Shown piece by piece: positions 44,815 through 55,007 of a DNA stretch of 64,000 nucleotides. The stretch lies in contig NZ_CAMYIC010000063.1 of NCBI RefSeq assembly GCF_947258355.1, positions 1 to 64,000 of the forward strand, given 5' to 3'. The translations under genes and the position numbers were made by a program. The stretch is from an uncultured Allomuricauda sp. Lineage in GTDB: Bacteria; Bacteroidota; Bacteroidia; Flavobacteriales; Flavobacteriaceae. Within the stretch, counting starts at the first letter, position 1. Every line of letters starts with the position of its first letter. The notes below the pieces were generated by a model. That model did not search any database. It was not told the origin of the DNA and saw nothing but the letters and a program-made list of their open reading frames with translations.

Positions 44815-46258
44815 AGAGTTCGTCCAGTTTACTTTTTTGTTCTTCTATTGTTCTTCCCGTATCAAATCCTCCGGCCAATGCCCTGTACAATGCAATTCGT
44901 ATTTGTACATGCTGCAATTGAGCGGCCACATAATCTCTTCGTAATCGTTGTTCTTGGTCCAGCCCTAAGAGTACGTCCAAGTAGGGACTGAATCCATTAA
45001 GGAACTCCACCCTAAGTTGTTTGTTGCTTTTTTCGGCAAGCTCCAGTTGTCTTCCAATATTTTCGAGTCGTTCGGTTTGTTTGACATCCTGTACCAACGC
45101 ATCTTCAACTTCCCTAAAGGCGACCAAAGTAGCTTGCCCATATTGGTACAACCGCTGTTGCTTTATGGCTGTGGTTCTATCTACTTCGGCATTAAGGCGT
45201 CCTCCATAGAAAAGGGGCGCCAAGATATTTCCAGCCAAAGAATAGGCCCAATTGTCAAAAAGGTTGTCGAAGTTGTTGGAACGTAATTGTCCACGACCGC
45301 TCAGCGTAATTCGTGGATATTTACTTTGAACTGCCGAGGCCATATCCCGATCTGCAGCCAACAAAAGTGCAAAAGACTGTTTTAGATCAGGTCTTCTCCG
45401 TACCAATTCCAAGGGCAGACCGGCATCTGGTAATTCTGGTACAGTTGGCATTGAAGCATCTTCCAAAACAATTCCGTTTTGTGGTTGTTTGCCCAATAAG
45501 ACGGCTAATTGATTTTCCAGCAATTGAACATTTGTTTCAAAAATGATTTTCTGTTCCTTGGTGCTTTCGAGCAATTGGGCCTGTCGCAGGATATCCACAG
45601 CCCGTATCTGTCCACCTACAAAACGAGAGCGTATTAGTTTGATTATTGCTTCGTTTGTTTTGATTTGATCTTCGGTAATTTGTAATTGTTTTTTGGCGGC
45701 TTGCAATTGGTACCAAGTTGTAGCTATCTCAGCGGAAAGTGATAAGGAGAGCGTTTGGTAATCAAAATAACTGGCCTCGGACCTGAATTTTTCGGCATTT
45801 ACAGCAGTTCCGATACGCCCCCACAAATCCAGTTCATAACTTGATAAAAAACCCAATTGTGTATTTTCACCACCCACGAAGTCAGGTTCCGGAAGGGTTC
45901 TTGCCGTTTGGGCAGAAGCTTCAATCGAGGGCCATTTATTCGACGCTTGTGATCTTACAGATGCCCTTGAAGCCAAGAATTGTTGCCAAGTGGCAGCCAA
46001 GCTCATATTAGACTTCATCGCACTGTCGATTAATCTGTTCAAGCTTTCATCTTGAAATGCTTCCCACCATCTACTTGGCATCATGGAGTCACCTTCCATA
46101 GTGAATTCCTGTAATTCATCCGTAGGGAGTGATACTTTTGAAAACTTAGGTGAACAGTTGAAATATAGCAATCCAACTAAAGATAAAAGGAACAGCATCG
46201 AAAGGCTGCGCCACGGGCCAATCTTAAGATTACCTCTTACTATTCTTTTCTTTCTCAT
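44804..46258 (-). CDS. Outer-membrane efflux lipoprotein (NodT/TolC family)
   Basis: 484 residues from the ATG at 46258; a longer in-frame start (46372) would add 38 residues rich in Phe and Leu with no signal role. The signal peptide LFLLSLVGLLYFNC ends in a lipobox Cys (about residue 33). The rest has the repeated OEP helical pattern: SYELDLWGRIGTAVN (about 150), LPLELVRRRPDLKQS (about 300) and ALVQDVKQTERLENI. As in NodT/OprM types it is a trimeric lipoprotein channel. It is the first gene of the operon. Confidence 0.94.
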   Translation of the reverse strand: MRKKRIVRGNLKIGPWRSLSMLFLLSLVGLLYFNCSPKFSKVSLPTDELQEFTMEGDSMMPSRWWEAFQDESLNRLIDSAMKSNMSLAATWQQFLASRASVRSQASNKWPSIEASAQTARTLPEPDFVGGENTQLGFLSSYELDLWGRIGTAVNAEKFRSEASYFDYQTLSLSLSAEIATTWYQLQAAKKQLQITEDQIKTNEAIIKLIRSRFVGGQIRAVDILRQAQLLESTKEQKIIFETNVQLLENQLAVLLGKQPQNGIVLEDASMPTVPELPDAGLPLELVRRRPDLKQSFALLLAADRDMASAVQSKYPRITLSGRGQLRSNNFDNLFDNWAYSLAGNILAPLFYGGRLNAEVDRTTAIKQQRLYQYGQATLVAFREVEDALVQDVKQTERLENIGRQLELAEKSNKQLRVEFLNGFSPYLDVLLGLDQEQRLRRDYVAAQLQHVQIRIALYRALAGGFDTGRTIEEQKSKLDELYEQ

Positions 46259-46440
46259 ACCTTGATTTGATTGTTGTAGTTCTAAAAAACTCAACCTACT
46301 TAATAAAGTGATTTTCAAGGTATTTTGAAAAAAAAACCATTTCAACAGCAATACATGCACCCCAAACGGCAATTTTTACCCTAGAAATGCAATTTTGAAC
46401 CAGGAAAATACTGGCCGCCGGTAGGAATTCGACCCTATTT

Positions 46441-48978
46441 TTACTCCTTTTCCTTCTTTAAAACGGTAAGGGGTGAGTTCCTTACTATTCCAATACTATT
46501 TCCAACACCAAGTGCAAAAACCAATAGGGTAATTGCTGGAAGAATAATGAAGAATGGAATCCAGGAAGGGGTAAATGCTGTTTCAAACAACATATAAGCT
46601 AATAGACTACTTCCCAAAACGGCAAGTAAGACCCCCATAAAAGCTCCCAAAAATCCAAGGATGGCATACTCAATGGCAATCATTTTTAATATTTGAGCGC
46701 CTTGGGCACCCAAGGTCCTCAGCAATGCACCTTGCTTTACACGTTGGTGCTTGCTACTGTAAATGGCACCCATAAGTACTGCCACCCCAACAAAAATGCT
46801 AAAGAAGGCCATAAAGTTGATGACCCATCCTATTTTCCCCAAAATATCCTCCAAAAGACTTAGAATCCTCTTTAAATCCAAAATGGATACATTGGGAAAT
46901 TGACGCACCAACTGCTGTTGAAGCTTCGCCGACCCCATATCATCGGACGTTCTAGTGGTCATTACTCCAAATTGTGGGGCATTTTCGAGCACACCTGATG
47001 GAAAAACAATGGAGAAATTGGGTTGCAACCGGCTCCAATCCACCTCACGGATACTTTGTACAACCGTATTCATGATCCTACCCTGTACATTGAAGGAAAC
47101 AGGATCACCTATGGTGACCTTGGCCATATTGGCAAAATCGCTACTCACCGAAATGGGCACATCGGAATCGGAATCTACCGTACTAACCCAATCCCCTTCC
47201 AAAATACGTTCGGAATTGATCAAGCTGTCACGGTAGGTCACTCTAAACTCATGGTTCAATATCCACCGCCCCACCTGTGATGTAGTATCTTTTCTGATAT
47301 CTTCCACATGATTTCCATTGAGACGCTCTACACGCATAGTGACGATAGGAATTTTATCAATAACAGGATAACCTGCAGATTGTATGGTTTTGGATACACC
47401 ATCCATCTGTTGGTTCTGAATATCCATCAAAATCATATTGGCGCTGTTGGCACTATCCTCAATAGCCGCTTTTTCCAAGAGCATATCCTTGGTAAAGTAT
47501 AAGGTGCTGATCAGAAACGTTCCGATGCCTATGGCCAGCACCAATACCAAGGTCTGATTTTGGGGGCGGAACAAATTCTTAAGGCTTTGACGGGCTATAA
47601 AACTCCACGAGTACGGGAAAAACTTTTTCAACATGGCCATAAAGAACTTGGCCACGGCGGTCAGAATCAAAAAGACGACCAACAACCCTATTACGAAAAA
47701 TAGGGAACGCATAAAATCTCCCAAAAGCCAAAATGAAAAACTAAATACAAACAAAACAATTCCCAAACCAACCGCTGTAGTTGCCCATTTAGAACGGGAT
47801 TGTTTTTCCTGCACCACACGTAAAGCCTGCAATGGGGAAACGTACAAGGTTTTCATCAAGGGGTAAAGTGCAAATAGGACGGACATGGCCAATCCCAATG
47901 ATAGTCCCAATATTATGCTTTGCATGGACAAAGTTATGTCGACATCCACGGGCAACAAATCACCCAACAATACCGGGAACAATTGTTGGAGACCATAACC
48001 GATTAACGTTCCCAACAAACCTCCCACAATGCCCATGCAGGCTATTTGAATAAAGAAAATAAGGTAACTCTGCCGTTTTGAAGCTCCCAAACACTTAAGC
48101 ACGGCGATGGATTTTATTTTCATTTGGACATAAATGCCCATACCGCTGGCAATACCTACACAGCCTAAAAGCAAAGCAATAAACCCGACAAGGTTAAGGA
48201 ACTTTCCAAAGTTCTCGTAGCGTCGTCCCAATCGCCGGGCTTCGGACAAATGCGTGTCCAAATCGGCCTCTTCAGCGTCGAGTACGGGGTCAACCTTTTC
48301 ATCCAAGAGCGCCATATCCTCATTTTCATCTGCCTGGAAGTAATATTTGTACTCGATTCTACTTCCAGTTTGCACCAGATCTGTCGATTCAATAAACTCA
48401 AAAGGAATTAAAATTGGAGGTGCAATGGCACCAAAAACCGAAGTGCTTCCCGGGACTGTTTCCAATTCACCAGCTATGGGCAAGGTTACTGCTCCCAGTT
48501 TTATGCTATCTCCAACTTTTAGATTGAGTTGAAGCATGGTAGTGGCATCCACCAAGGCCCCACCACTTCTATAGTCGTTTGCTGCTGAAGCAGGACTGGT
48601 CTCTAAATCACCATAGAAAGGGAAACCACCTTCCACTCCCCTGACCTCCATGAGCTTGGTGCCATCGTTTCCTGGAAAAGCGGCCATGGACAGGAAATTG
48701 ATCTCCTTACCATCTGCCCCTCCTAAGGAATCTATAATTTGTTTTACCCTATCATTGACAGGTTTATCACTTTCAATAACATAATCGGCTCCTAAAAGTG
48801 CTTTGGATTGTGAAGCAATATTTTTCTTTAGTATCCCACTAAAGGAATGTACACTTACCACCGCAGCTACACCTAAAGTAATGGAGAATACAAATAACAG
48901 AAGTTTACCGTAACTCGCCTTGCCGTCGCGCCAGGCCATTTTTAGCAACCAAGAAAATCCAGCGTAATTCTTTCCCAT
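46441..48978 (-). CDS. YbbP-like ABC transporter permease (FtsX superfamily)
   Basis: 845 residues from the ATG at 48978; a TTG three codons earlier overlaps the ATPase stop. The layout is an N-terminal helix (LLLFVFSITLGVAAVVSV), a large extracytoplasmic domain (about 55-260), four helices (about 260-400), two further helices, a second extracytoplasmic domain and four C-terminal helices (FMAFFSIFVGVAVLMGAIY). This double-FtsX topology is that of YbbP and its relatives. With the ATPase it probably releases or moves lipids or lipoproteins rather than small molecules. Confidence 0.9.
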   Translation of the reverse strand: MGKNYAGFSWLLKMAWRDGKASYGKLLLFVFSITLGVAAVVSVHSFSGILKKNIASQSKALLGADYVIESDKPVNDRVKQIIDSLGGADGKEINFLSMAAFPGNDGTKLMEVRGVEGGFPFYGDLETSPASAANDYRSGGALVDATTMLQLNLKVGDSIKLGAVTLPIAGELETVPGSTSVFGAIAPPILIPFEFIESTDLVQTGSRIEYKYYFQADENEDMALLDEKVDPVLDAEEADLDTHLSEARRLGRRYENFGKFLNLVGFIALLLGCVGIASGMGIYVQMKIKSIAVLKCLGASKRQSYLIFFIQIACMGIVGGLLGTLIGYGLQQLFPVLLGDLLPVDVDITLSMQSIILGLSLGLAMSVLFALYPLMKTLYVSPLQALRVVQEKQSRSKWATTAVGLGIVLFVFSFSFWLLGDFMRSLFFVIGLLVVFLILTAVAKFFMAMLKKFFPYSWSFIARQSLKNLFRPQNQTLVLVLAIGIGTFLISTLYFTKDMLLEKAAIEDSANSANMILMDIQNQQMDGVSKTIQSAGYPVIDKIPIVTMRVERLNGNHVEDIRKDTTSQVGRWILNHEFRVTYRDSLINSERILEGDWVSTVDSDSDVPISVSSDFANMAKVTIGDPVSFNVQGRIMNTVVQSIREVDWSRLQPNFSIVFPSGVLENAPQFGVMTTRTSDDMGSAKLQQQLVRQFPNVSILDLKRILSLLEDILGKIGWVINFMAFFSIFVGVAVLMGAIYSSKHQRVKQGALLRTLGAQGAQILKMIAIEYAILGFLGAFMGVLLAVLGSSLLAYMLFETAFTPSWIPFFIILPAITLLVFALGVGNSIGIVRNSPLTVLKKEKE

Positions 48979-48979
48979 A

Positions 48980-49657
48980 TTACCCAACAGTTTCCTCGAT
49001 TTTACCCGACCTTAAGCGAATGCTCTTATCCGTTTTTTGGGCCAGTTCCAAATCGTGGGTCACGATCACCAATGCGGTGCCTTGTTCTTTATTGAGTTCA
49101 AAAAGCAAATCTTCTATTTTGGTTCCTGTTTCATCGTCAAGATTTCCCGTTGGCTCATCAGCAAAAAGTATGGAAGGTTTGTTGGCAAAGGCACGTGCCA
49201 AAGCTACTCGTTGTTGTTCACCTCCCGATAATTGCGAAGGGTAATGTCCTTCCCTGTTTTCTAGGCCCACTTTGGCCAAAAGTTCCTTGCCGTGTGCCGT
49301 TGCTTTTTTTACCCCGCGAAGTTCCAAGGGAACGATCACATTTTCCAAAGCTGTCAAAGTGGGCAACAATTGAAAGTCCTGAAACACAAAACCCACATTC
49401 TGGTTCCTTAAACGTGCTCTTCCATCCTCATCCAAACCGAATAAATTCTGGTCGCAAAGCCATATTTCGCCTTCATCTGTAGTATCCAATCCTGCACAAA
49501 GCCCCAATAAAGTGGTTTTACCACTACCTGAAGGACCCACAATGGCAAAACTCTCACCACTTTCCACTTCAAAGGAAACATCGTTGAGCACAGTAAGGTC
49601 ATGTTCACCGCTCCGATAGGTTTTAGAGAGGTGCTGAACTTTTAATATCTTTGACAT
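48980..49657 (-). CDS. YbbA-like ABC transporter ATPase
   Basis: 225 residues. Walker A GPSGSGKTTL (about 40), signature LSGGEQQRVALARA (about 143), Walker B ILFADEPTGNLD (about 163) and the switch His in VIVTHD. This is the LolD/MacB-type ATPase class. It is followed almost immediately by the YbbP-like permease and is divergent from the TesA-like esterase, the same order as tesA-ybbA-ybbP in E. coli. Confidence 0.95.
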   Translation of the reverse strand: MSKILKVQHLSKTYRSGEHDLTVLNDVSFEVESGESFAIVGPSGSGKTTLLGLCAGLDTTDEGEIWLCDQNLFGLDEDGRARLRNQNVGFVFQDFQLLPTLTALENVIVPLELRGVKKATAHGKELLAKVGLENREGHYPSQLSGGEQQRVALARAFANKPSILFADEPTGNLDDETGTKIEDLLFELNKEQGTALVIVTHDLELAQKTDKSIRLRSGKIEETVG

Positions 49658-49699
49658 ATCACGCTTTTGGTTAAAGCTCTCAAAATACTAAAATTGATC

Positions 49700-50401
49700 A
49701 TGACCAAGAAAACCCCAAGCTTCCGTTTCCCGTTAATGTTTTGTTATTTTTTGACTTTATTGCTGTTTGGTTGCGGTGAAAAGACCTCAAAAAAAGAAAC
49801 TGAGGAAGTAACTACTACCGAAGAAACCGAAGCAACGGAGACCACCGATTCCAGCAAAAAAATTCTTTTTTTCGGAGATAGCTTAACCGCTGGGTACGGA
49901 CTTGAAGTAAGTCAAGCATTCCCCGCATTGATTCAACAAAAAATAGATTCAATGGGGTTGGATTATACCGTAATCAATGCCGGATTGAGCGGAGAAACCA
50001 CCGCAAGTGGAAAAAACAGGCTAGAGTGGGTTTTGGAAGATGATATCGATATCATCATCATTGAACTGGGTGCCAATGATGGGCTACGAGGCGTTCCTTT
50101 GTCCGAAACAGAGCAAAACCTACAAAATATGGTGGACACGGTTCAGAGCAAATTACCCGAGGCAAAAATCATTTTGGCCGGTATGAAAATTCCGCCGAAC
50201 ATGGGGCCTGAGTATACTTCCAAATTCGAGAGTATCTTCCCTGAATTGGCCTCTTCCGAGAATATTGAATTGATTCCCTTTTTATTGGATAATGTAGCTG
50301 GAATACCAGAACTGAATCAAGGTGATGGCATTCACCCCACCGTAGAAGGGCAAAAATTGGTTGCCAGCAATGTTTGGGAAGTATTAAAACCAATGCTATA
50401 A
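49700..50401 (+). CDS. TesA-like SGNH lipoprotein esterase/lysophospholipase
   Basis: 233 residues from the ATG at 49700; a TTG eleven codons upstream is less likely. The signal peptide ends in the lipobox LLLFGC. An acidic Thr/Glu-rich linker follows (residues about 30-52). All SGNH blocks are present: GDSLTAGYGLE (block I Ser), NAGLSGETT (Gly), ELGANDGLRG (Asn) and DGIHPT (Asp and His). It probably cleaves acyl esters or thioesters outside the cytoplasm. It is paired divergently with the YbbA/YbbP genes. Confidence 0.92.
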   Translation: MTKKTPSFRFPLMFCYFLTLLLFGCGEKTSKKETEEVTTTEETEATETTDSSKKILFFGDSLTAGYGLEVSQAFPALIQQKIDSMGLDYTVINAGLSGETTASGKNRLEWVLEDDIDIIIIELGANDGLRGVPLSETEQNLQNMVDTVQSKLPEAKIILAGMKIPPNMGPEYTSKFESIFPELASSENIELIPFLLDNVAGIPELNQGDGIHPTVEGQKLVASNVWEVLKPML

Positions 50402-50542
50402 AGGAACCGAATTGAATACCTAACAACCTCTGAACATGGGATAAAATCGGTTTTCCCATAAAAGAAAGCTTATTTTAAAAACAATATTGTGGGAATTATC
50501 CTGTTTTGATATTTTTAAGAGATTTTCAAAACATTCCCCAAG

Positions 50543-52735
50543 ATGACCTTAAGCCAATCCATCTTTCATAATACCTCTATCCCTTTTGCCATTCTGGATG
50601 CGGAAAGTTCCTTTGTTGATTTTTCTAAACAATGGTTAACACAATTTCATCTTAATCCCGAAATTGAAGGGAAACATTTTTTTGAGGTAATGCCCACATT
50701 GCCAGAAGAATTAAAATCGGACATCAAGTTTTGTTTGGAAGGCATTGAACATCGGTCCGATTCCAAAAGGCTCATTTTGGCCAACGGAGATTCGGTTTGG
50801 TACGATTGGAAGATAAGTAGCATGCACGAAGACAGTTTATCTTCACCAAGCGTAATGGTGATTTTGGAAAACGTAACCCACAAAAGAAGGGAAGAAGAGC
50901 TTCTTATCAAATCGCAGGAGGTTGCCAGAATTGGGGGCTGGGAGTTGGATTTGATCAATGACCATATTTATTGGTCCAAAATCACTAAAGAAATACATGA
51001 GGTCCCAGAAGATTATATTCCCGATCTAGAAAAGGGAATTGCCTTTTATAAGGAAGGTCGGAGCAGGGAAACTATCACCCGTTTAGTTCAGCAAGCCATT
51101 GAATCAGGAAAACCATGGGACACTGAACTGGAAATTATTACCGAAAAAGGAAATGAACTTTGGGTGCGTGCCATTGGAGAGCCTGAAATGGTCAACGGAA
51201 AGTGTGTTAGAATTGTAGGGACTTTTCAGGATATCAATAAAAGAAAACTAGTTGAAATCGGTTTCAACAAAATTAGTGAAAGGTTGTCCGTGGCCACCAA
51301 AACTGCGGGTATTGGGATATGGGAATATAATATCCCAAAAGACGAGCTTTTTTGGGACACTAATATGTATCTTTTATACGGGGTCAAAGAAACAGATTTC
51401 AAGGGGGTATACGAGGCTTGGGAAACCTGTGTACACCCAGATGATATAGAACAAATCAACGGGGAAGTACAGGATGCCATTTCTGGTACCAAAGATTTTG
51501 ATACCATTTTTAGGGTAAACTGGCCCAACGGTGAATTCCACTGGATAAAAGCAGAAGCCACCATTGTTCGTGACAAACAAGGAAAGCCGATTAAAATGAT
51601 CGGTATCAATGAGGATATCACGCATTTAAAAACCACGGAGTTACAACTGCTAAAAAGTGAGGAATCGCTTCAAGGTACTCTGGAAAACTCTTCCATTGGT
51701 ATGGCCCTAGTTGGCAAGGATGGTCGCTTTATGAATGTAAATCCAAGTCTCTGTAAAAGTTTGGGATATTCTAAAAAAGAGCTTTTAAGCCTTACTTTTC
51801 AAGAAATCACCCATCCGGAAGACCTTGAAATAGACCTCACTTATTTACGAGAACTCATACAAGGTAAAAGAAGCACCTATCAGATTGAAAAAAGGTACTT
51901 CAATAAAAATGGAGAGGTTGTCTATATCATTTTGACGGTTACGGCCGCTAGAAATATAGACGGTGATATTTCACATTTTATTTCTCAAATTGTAGATATT
52001 TCTGCAAGAATAAAGGCCGAAAAAAAATTAAAGGGACTCTTGGAACTATCAACCAGCCAAAATAACAGCTTGTTGAACTTTGCACATATTGTATCACATA
52101 ATCTTAGATCGCACGCTGCCAACCTTACCATGATCAGTAGCTTTTTAAACGATGAAACACTTGGCGAGGCCGAAAAAAAGGATAGTTTGGGTATGCTGGT
52201 TAGGGCATCTGACGGACTAAATGAGACCATTACCCATTTAAATGAGGTGGTACAAGTAAAGTTGGAAACAGATAAAAAACTAAAATCCATACAACTCCCC
52301 TACATTGTACAAAAGGTTCTAATGGACATTCAGGCTTTAATTGACAAAAACGATGTTGAAGTTAGCGTTGATATTCCCAAACAACTAGAAGTAAAAGGGG
52401 TATTGGCCTATTTGGAAAGTGTAGTACTCAATTTGGTATCCAATGCCATCAAATACAGAGATCTGGAAAAACCAAAGTCTACCATTTTGATCAAAGCTTG
52501 GAAGAAGGAACAAAATGTTTATTTACAGGTAAAGGACAACGGATTGGGCATTGATCTTGAAAAATATGGTAAAAAACTCTTTGGGATGTACAAAACCTTC
52601 CATAGAAACAAAGATGCCCGCGGCATTGGCCTATTTATCACCAAAAACCAAATTGAAACCATGGGAGGACAAATATCCGTGGAAAGCGAGCCGATGAAGG
52701 GGACATCTTTTAAAGTAACCTTACTAAAAGGCTAG
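50543..52735 (+). CDS. Multi-PAS sensor histidine kinase
   Basis: 730 residues, soluble. PAS-like domains lie at about 10-125, 130-245, 255-375 and 385-495; each of the last three ends in a PAC-type strand (VRIVGTFQDI, KMIGINEDITH, HFISQIVDIS). The dimerization helix has the phospho-acceptor His in HIVSHNLRSHAANL (about 517), and the ATPase domain NLVSNAIKYRD, DNGLGIDLEKYG, ARGIGLFITKN closes it. HNLRS is the Bacteroidetes variant of the H box. No response regulator lies next to it, so the partner is elsewhere. Confidence 0.9.
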   Translation: MTLSQSIFHNTSIPFAILDAESSFVDFSKQWLTQFHLNPEIEGKHFFEVMPTLPEELKSDIKFCLEGIEHRSDSKRLILANGDSVWYDWKISSMHEDSLSSPSVMVILENVTHKRREEELLIKSQEVARIGGWELDLINDHIYWSKITKEIHEVPEDYIPDLEKGIAFYKEGRSRETITRLVQQAIESGKPWDTELEIITEKGNELWVRAIGEPEMVNGKCVRIVGTFQDINKRKLVEIGFNKISERLSVATKTAGIGIWEYNIPKDELFWDTNMYLLYGVKETDFKGVYEAWETCVHPDDIEQINGEVQDAISGTKDFDTIFRVNWPNGEFHWIKAEATIVRDKQGKPIKMIGINEDITHLKTTELQLLKSEESLQGTLENSSIGMALVGKDGRFMNVNPSLCKSLGYSKKELLSLTFQEITHPEDLEIDLTYLRELIQGKRSTYQIEKRYFNKNGEVVYIILTVTAARNIDGDISHFISQIVDISARIKAEKKLKGLLELSTSQNNSLLNFAHIVSHNLRSHAANLTMISSFLNDETLGEAEKKDSLGMLVRASDGLNETITHLNEVVQVKLETDKKLKSIQLPYIVQKVLMDIQALIDKNDVEVSVDIPKQLEVKGVLAYLESVVLNLVSNAIKYRDLEKPKSTILIKAWKKEQNVYLQVKDNGLGIDLEKYGKKLFGMYKTFHRNKDARGIGLFITKNQIETMGGQISVESEPMKGTSFKVTLLKG

Positions 52736-52751
52736 AAGACCCATCTAAATC

Positions 52752-53477
52752 TTACCTTTTGAATCGGTAGAGATAAGGCGCCCTATTCTGAGCTCCAGTG
52801 AACTTCTTACCAAGCCTTTCCAATACATTGAGGCCAAGTATTTTCTTTTGGAAATTGTTCATGGGGAACTCCCTGTCGTAAACAGCTTCGTAAAGTTCCT
52901 TTACCTCGCGCATGGTAAATTCTTCGGGAAGGAGATTAAACCCAATTAGTTTTTCATCAAGATTTTGACGGAGTGCTTTGTGCGCCGCTGCAACGATTTC
53001 ATTATGATCATGTGTCATTTTGGGAAGCTCACCAACACTTACCCATTTCAAGAATTCTTCAAATTCCCCTATCCTTGGTTCCACTTTGTTCAGATCCACC
53101 AGAGCGTAGTACCCAATGCAAACAAATCGGCTGGTTACCCAATCTATGACCTCATCATCAAATCTATTGGGATCAAAATTGTGCAGACCTTCCCTAACCA
53201 ATTCCCGGAACTCACTGCCAATAATACGGTCTTTGCCACCAAATGCCTTGAACTGTTCAAGGTAAATATTGTCCAGTCCAGTCCTATCTTTAAGTATGCG
53301 AGAAGCTGCTTCGTCAATACTCTCGGTTTGTAAAATATACCCCCCTGGAAGACTCCACAGCTCCTTCCCATAGCGAAGTTTGGATATTAAAACCTTCAAT
53401 TCGTTATTCTTATATCCAAAAATCACGCAGTCAATCGAAAGTTGTGGTATGTAATTTTCTTTTTGAAACCCACTCAT
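52752..53477 (-). CDS. NrtR-like Nudix-fold transcriptional regulator
   Basis: 241 residues. An N-terminal Nudix domain (about 10-150) is followed by a winged helix (about 165-235; PEEFTMREVKELYEAVYDREFPMNNFQKKIL). The Nudix box (Gly46-Leu68, GYILQTESIDEAASR then ILKDRTGL) has lost the catalytic pair: the REUxEExGU core reads R60-I-L-K-D-R-T-G-L, so Glu64 and Glu65 are Asp and Arg. Hydrolysis is unlikely, whereas ligand sensing, as in NrtR/AraR regulators, is likely. It is divergent from the TolB-like and oxidoreductase genes, which it may control through the inverted repeat at 53570-53588. Confidence 0.85.
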   Translation of the reverse strand: MSGFQKENYIPQLSIDCVIFGYKNNELKVLISKLRYGKELWSLPGGYILQTESIDEAASRILKDRTGLDNIYLEQFKAFGGKDRIIGSEFRELVREGLHNFDPNRFDDEVIDWVTSRFVCIGYYALVDLNKVEPRIGEFEEFLKWVSVGELPKMTHDHNEIVAAAHKALRQNLDEKLIGFNLLPEEFTMREVKELYEAVYDREFPMNNFQKKILGLNVLERLGKKFTGAQNRAPYLYRFKR

Positions 53478-53569
53478 ATTCCACCAGTTCAGACAAACAA
53501 AAATGCAAAAAATTAGACTAGTTGCACAGCATTTTATTTATTCAAAAATAACAATTTAATCCTATTATC

Positions 53570-53588
53570 TTTTATTTAGAAAATAAAA
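53570..53588. promoter_or_regulatory. Inverted repeat, candidate operator of the Nudix-type regulator
   Basis: TTTTATTT, spacer AGA, AAATAAAA. It lies in the 151-bp space between the regulator and the TolB-like gene. A -7-like TATATTTA (53591-53598) follows, so a bound repressor would cover the -33 region of that plus-strand promoter. The AT-rich composition makes chance occurrence plausible. Confidence 0.4.
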
Positions 53589-53628
53589 TGTATATTTATC
53601 ATGTTCACCAAAACTAAACAACCTTATT

Positions 53629-54987
53629 ATGAAGATTATTTCTTATCTTCAGGGACACCTTCTTTGTACTGTAAAGCACCTAATCCAAAGTTATTTCCTG
53701 ATTATCCTTACAACAATCCTTAGTTTTTCCATGTATTCCCAACAAAAAGATTCACTTGCCATCATCAAATTATTGGAAAAAGAAGGACTTACTTGGCGTA
53801 TGGGCGACAAGGAAGCCCATGCCGATTGTTGGCAAGAGCGACCTTACGGCCGTATTCTAATTTCCACCGCTGATGGCAGTACCATGGATATCCCCGTCAA
53901 AACTATTATTGATCCACCCTCGGATATGATAGGTAAAGGAGGTTTTGCTTTCCATTCCAACCATAAAATGAGAATAGGTGAAAACACTGCATGGGTGGCT
54001 CATGATGAAGTTTCCGTTGACACCGATGGAAAAGAAACACTTTCACACGAAGTTCGTTTACTGGAAAAAGTTGACGATAATTGGAAGTTGGTAGGACAAT
54101 CCCTCCATTTTTACGACCATCCACCAGAAAATAAAATTGATACGACAAGTTATATACAGACCGTGGATATAGAATCGGGGAGAATTGAGACCGTACTCAG
54201 CATTAATGAACATTTTGAAGCCCCCAACTGGCATCCTGACAATTATCTGATTGTAAATAGCGGAGGTAAATTATACACTTTAGATCTTCAAACAAAAAAA
54301 TTGGAACTGTTAAATACCGATTTTGCGGACCAATGCAACAACGATCATGGTATTTCTCCCGACAATAAGTGGTTGGCCATTAGCCATAACGATGTGACCG
54401 ATCCTTCGCCCAAAGCTTATAAATCCGCCATTTATGTGTTACCTATTGAAGGTGGAAAACCCAGAAGAGTGACTTCGGAGGTAATATCCTTTTGGCATGG
54501 TTGGTCCCCAGATGGAAAACGGTTGGCCTATTGTGCCGAGCGGAATGGCAATTATGATATTTACACCATTAGTGTTAATGGGGGAAAAGAGAAGCGATTG
54601 ACTTCAGCGGAAGGTCTGGACGATGGTCCCGAATATTCTCCCGACGGAAAATACATTTATTACAACTCCTATAAATCCGGGCATATGCAAATATGGCGTA
54701 TGCGCACAAATGGAAAAAAACAGGAACAATTGACCTTTGATGAAAATTCAAATTGGTTCCCCCACCCTTCCCCAGATGGGAAATGGATTGTGTATATTGC
54801 CTATACTTCGGACCAAAAACAAAACCACTTGTTCGGTAAACAGGTTAAATTGAGGCTCATGAATTTGGAAACCAAGGAAATCAAAGATATAACCCCTGTT
54901 TTCTTTGGAGGGCAAGGTACGATCAATGTGCCATCTTGGAGCCCTGATAGTAAAAAATTGGCCTTTGTGAGTTATTCCGTCAACTAA
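53629..54987 (+). CDS. SnoaL-like domain fused to a TolB-type beta-propeller
   Basis: 452 residues with a signal segment ([21 protein letters not shown]). Residues about 40-165 form a nuclear-transport-factor-2/SnoaL-like fold ([36 protein letters not shown]). Residues about 170-452 form a propeller with [33 protein letters not shown] and [11 protein letters not shown] blades. It is probably periplasmic. The pairing of a small-molecule pocket domain with a propeller suggests binding rather than catalysis. It is 20 bp ahead of the oxidoreductase gene. Confidence 0.75.
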   Translation: MKIISYLQGHLLCTVKHLIQSYFLIILTTILSFSMYSQQKDSLAIIKLLEKEGLTWRMGDKEAHADCWQERPYGRILISTADGSTMDIPVKTIIDPPSDMIGKGGFAFHSNHKMRIGENTAWVAHDEVSVDTDGKETLSHEVRLLEKVDDNWKLVGQSLHFYDHPPENKIDTTSYIQTVDIESGRIETVLSINEHFEAPNWHPDNYLIVNSGGKLYTLDLQTKKLELLNTDFADQCNNDHGISPDNKWLAISHNDVTDPSPKAYKSAIYVLPIEGGKPRRVTSEVISFWHGWSPDGKRLAYCAERNGNYDIYTISVNGGKEKRLTSAEGLDDGPEYSPDGKYIYYNSYKSGHMQIWRMRTNGKKQEQLTFDENSNWFPHPSPDGKWIVYIAYTSDQKQNHLFGKQVKLRLMNLETKEIKDITPVFFGGQGTINVPSWSPDSKKLAFVSYSVN

Positions 54988-55007
54988 ACCATCAAAAAAT
55001 CAAGTAC

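Noticed and set aside
46405..46440. Imperfect GC-rich hairpin (TACTGGCCGCCGGTA) after the ABC permease gene
   Set aside because: Short stem with mismatch and tiny loop, no clear U-run; not strong enough to call.
50430..50470. Inverted repeat ATGGG...CCCAT after the TesA-like gene as terminator
   Set aside because: Only five GC-containing pairs plus A/T pairs and followed by A-rich, not T-rich, sequence.
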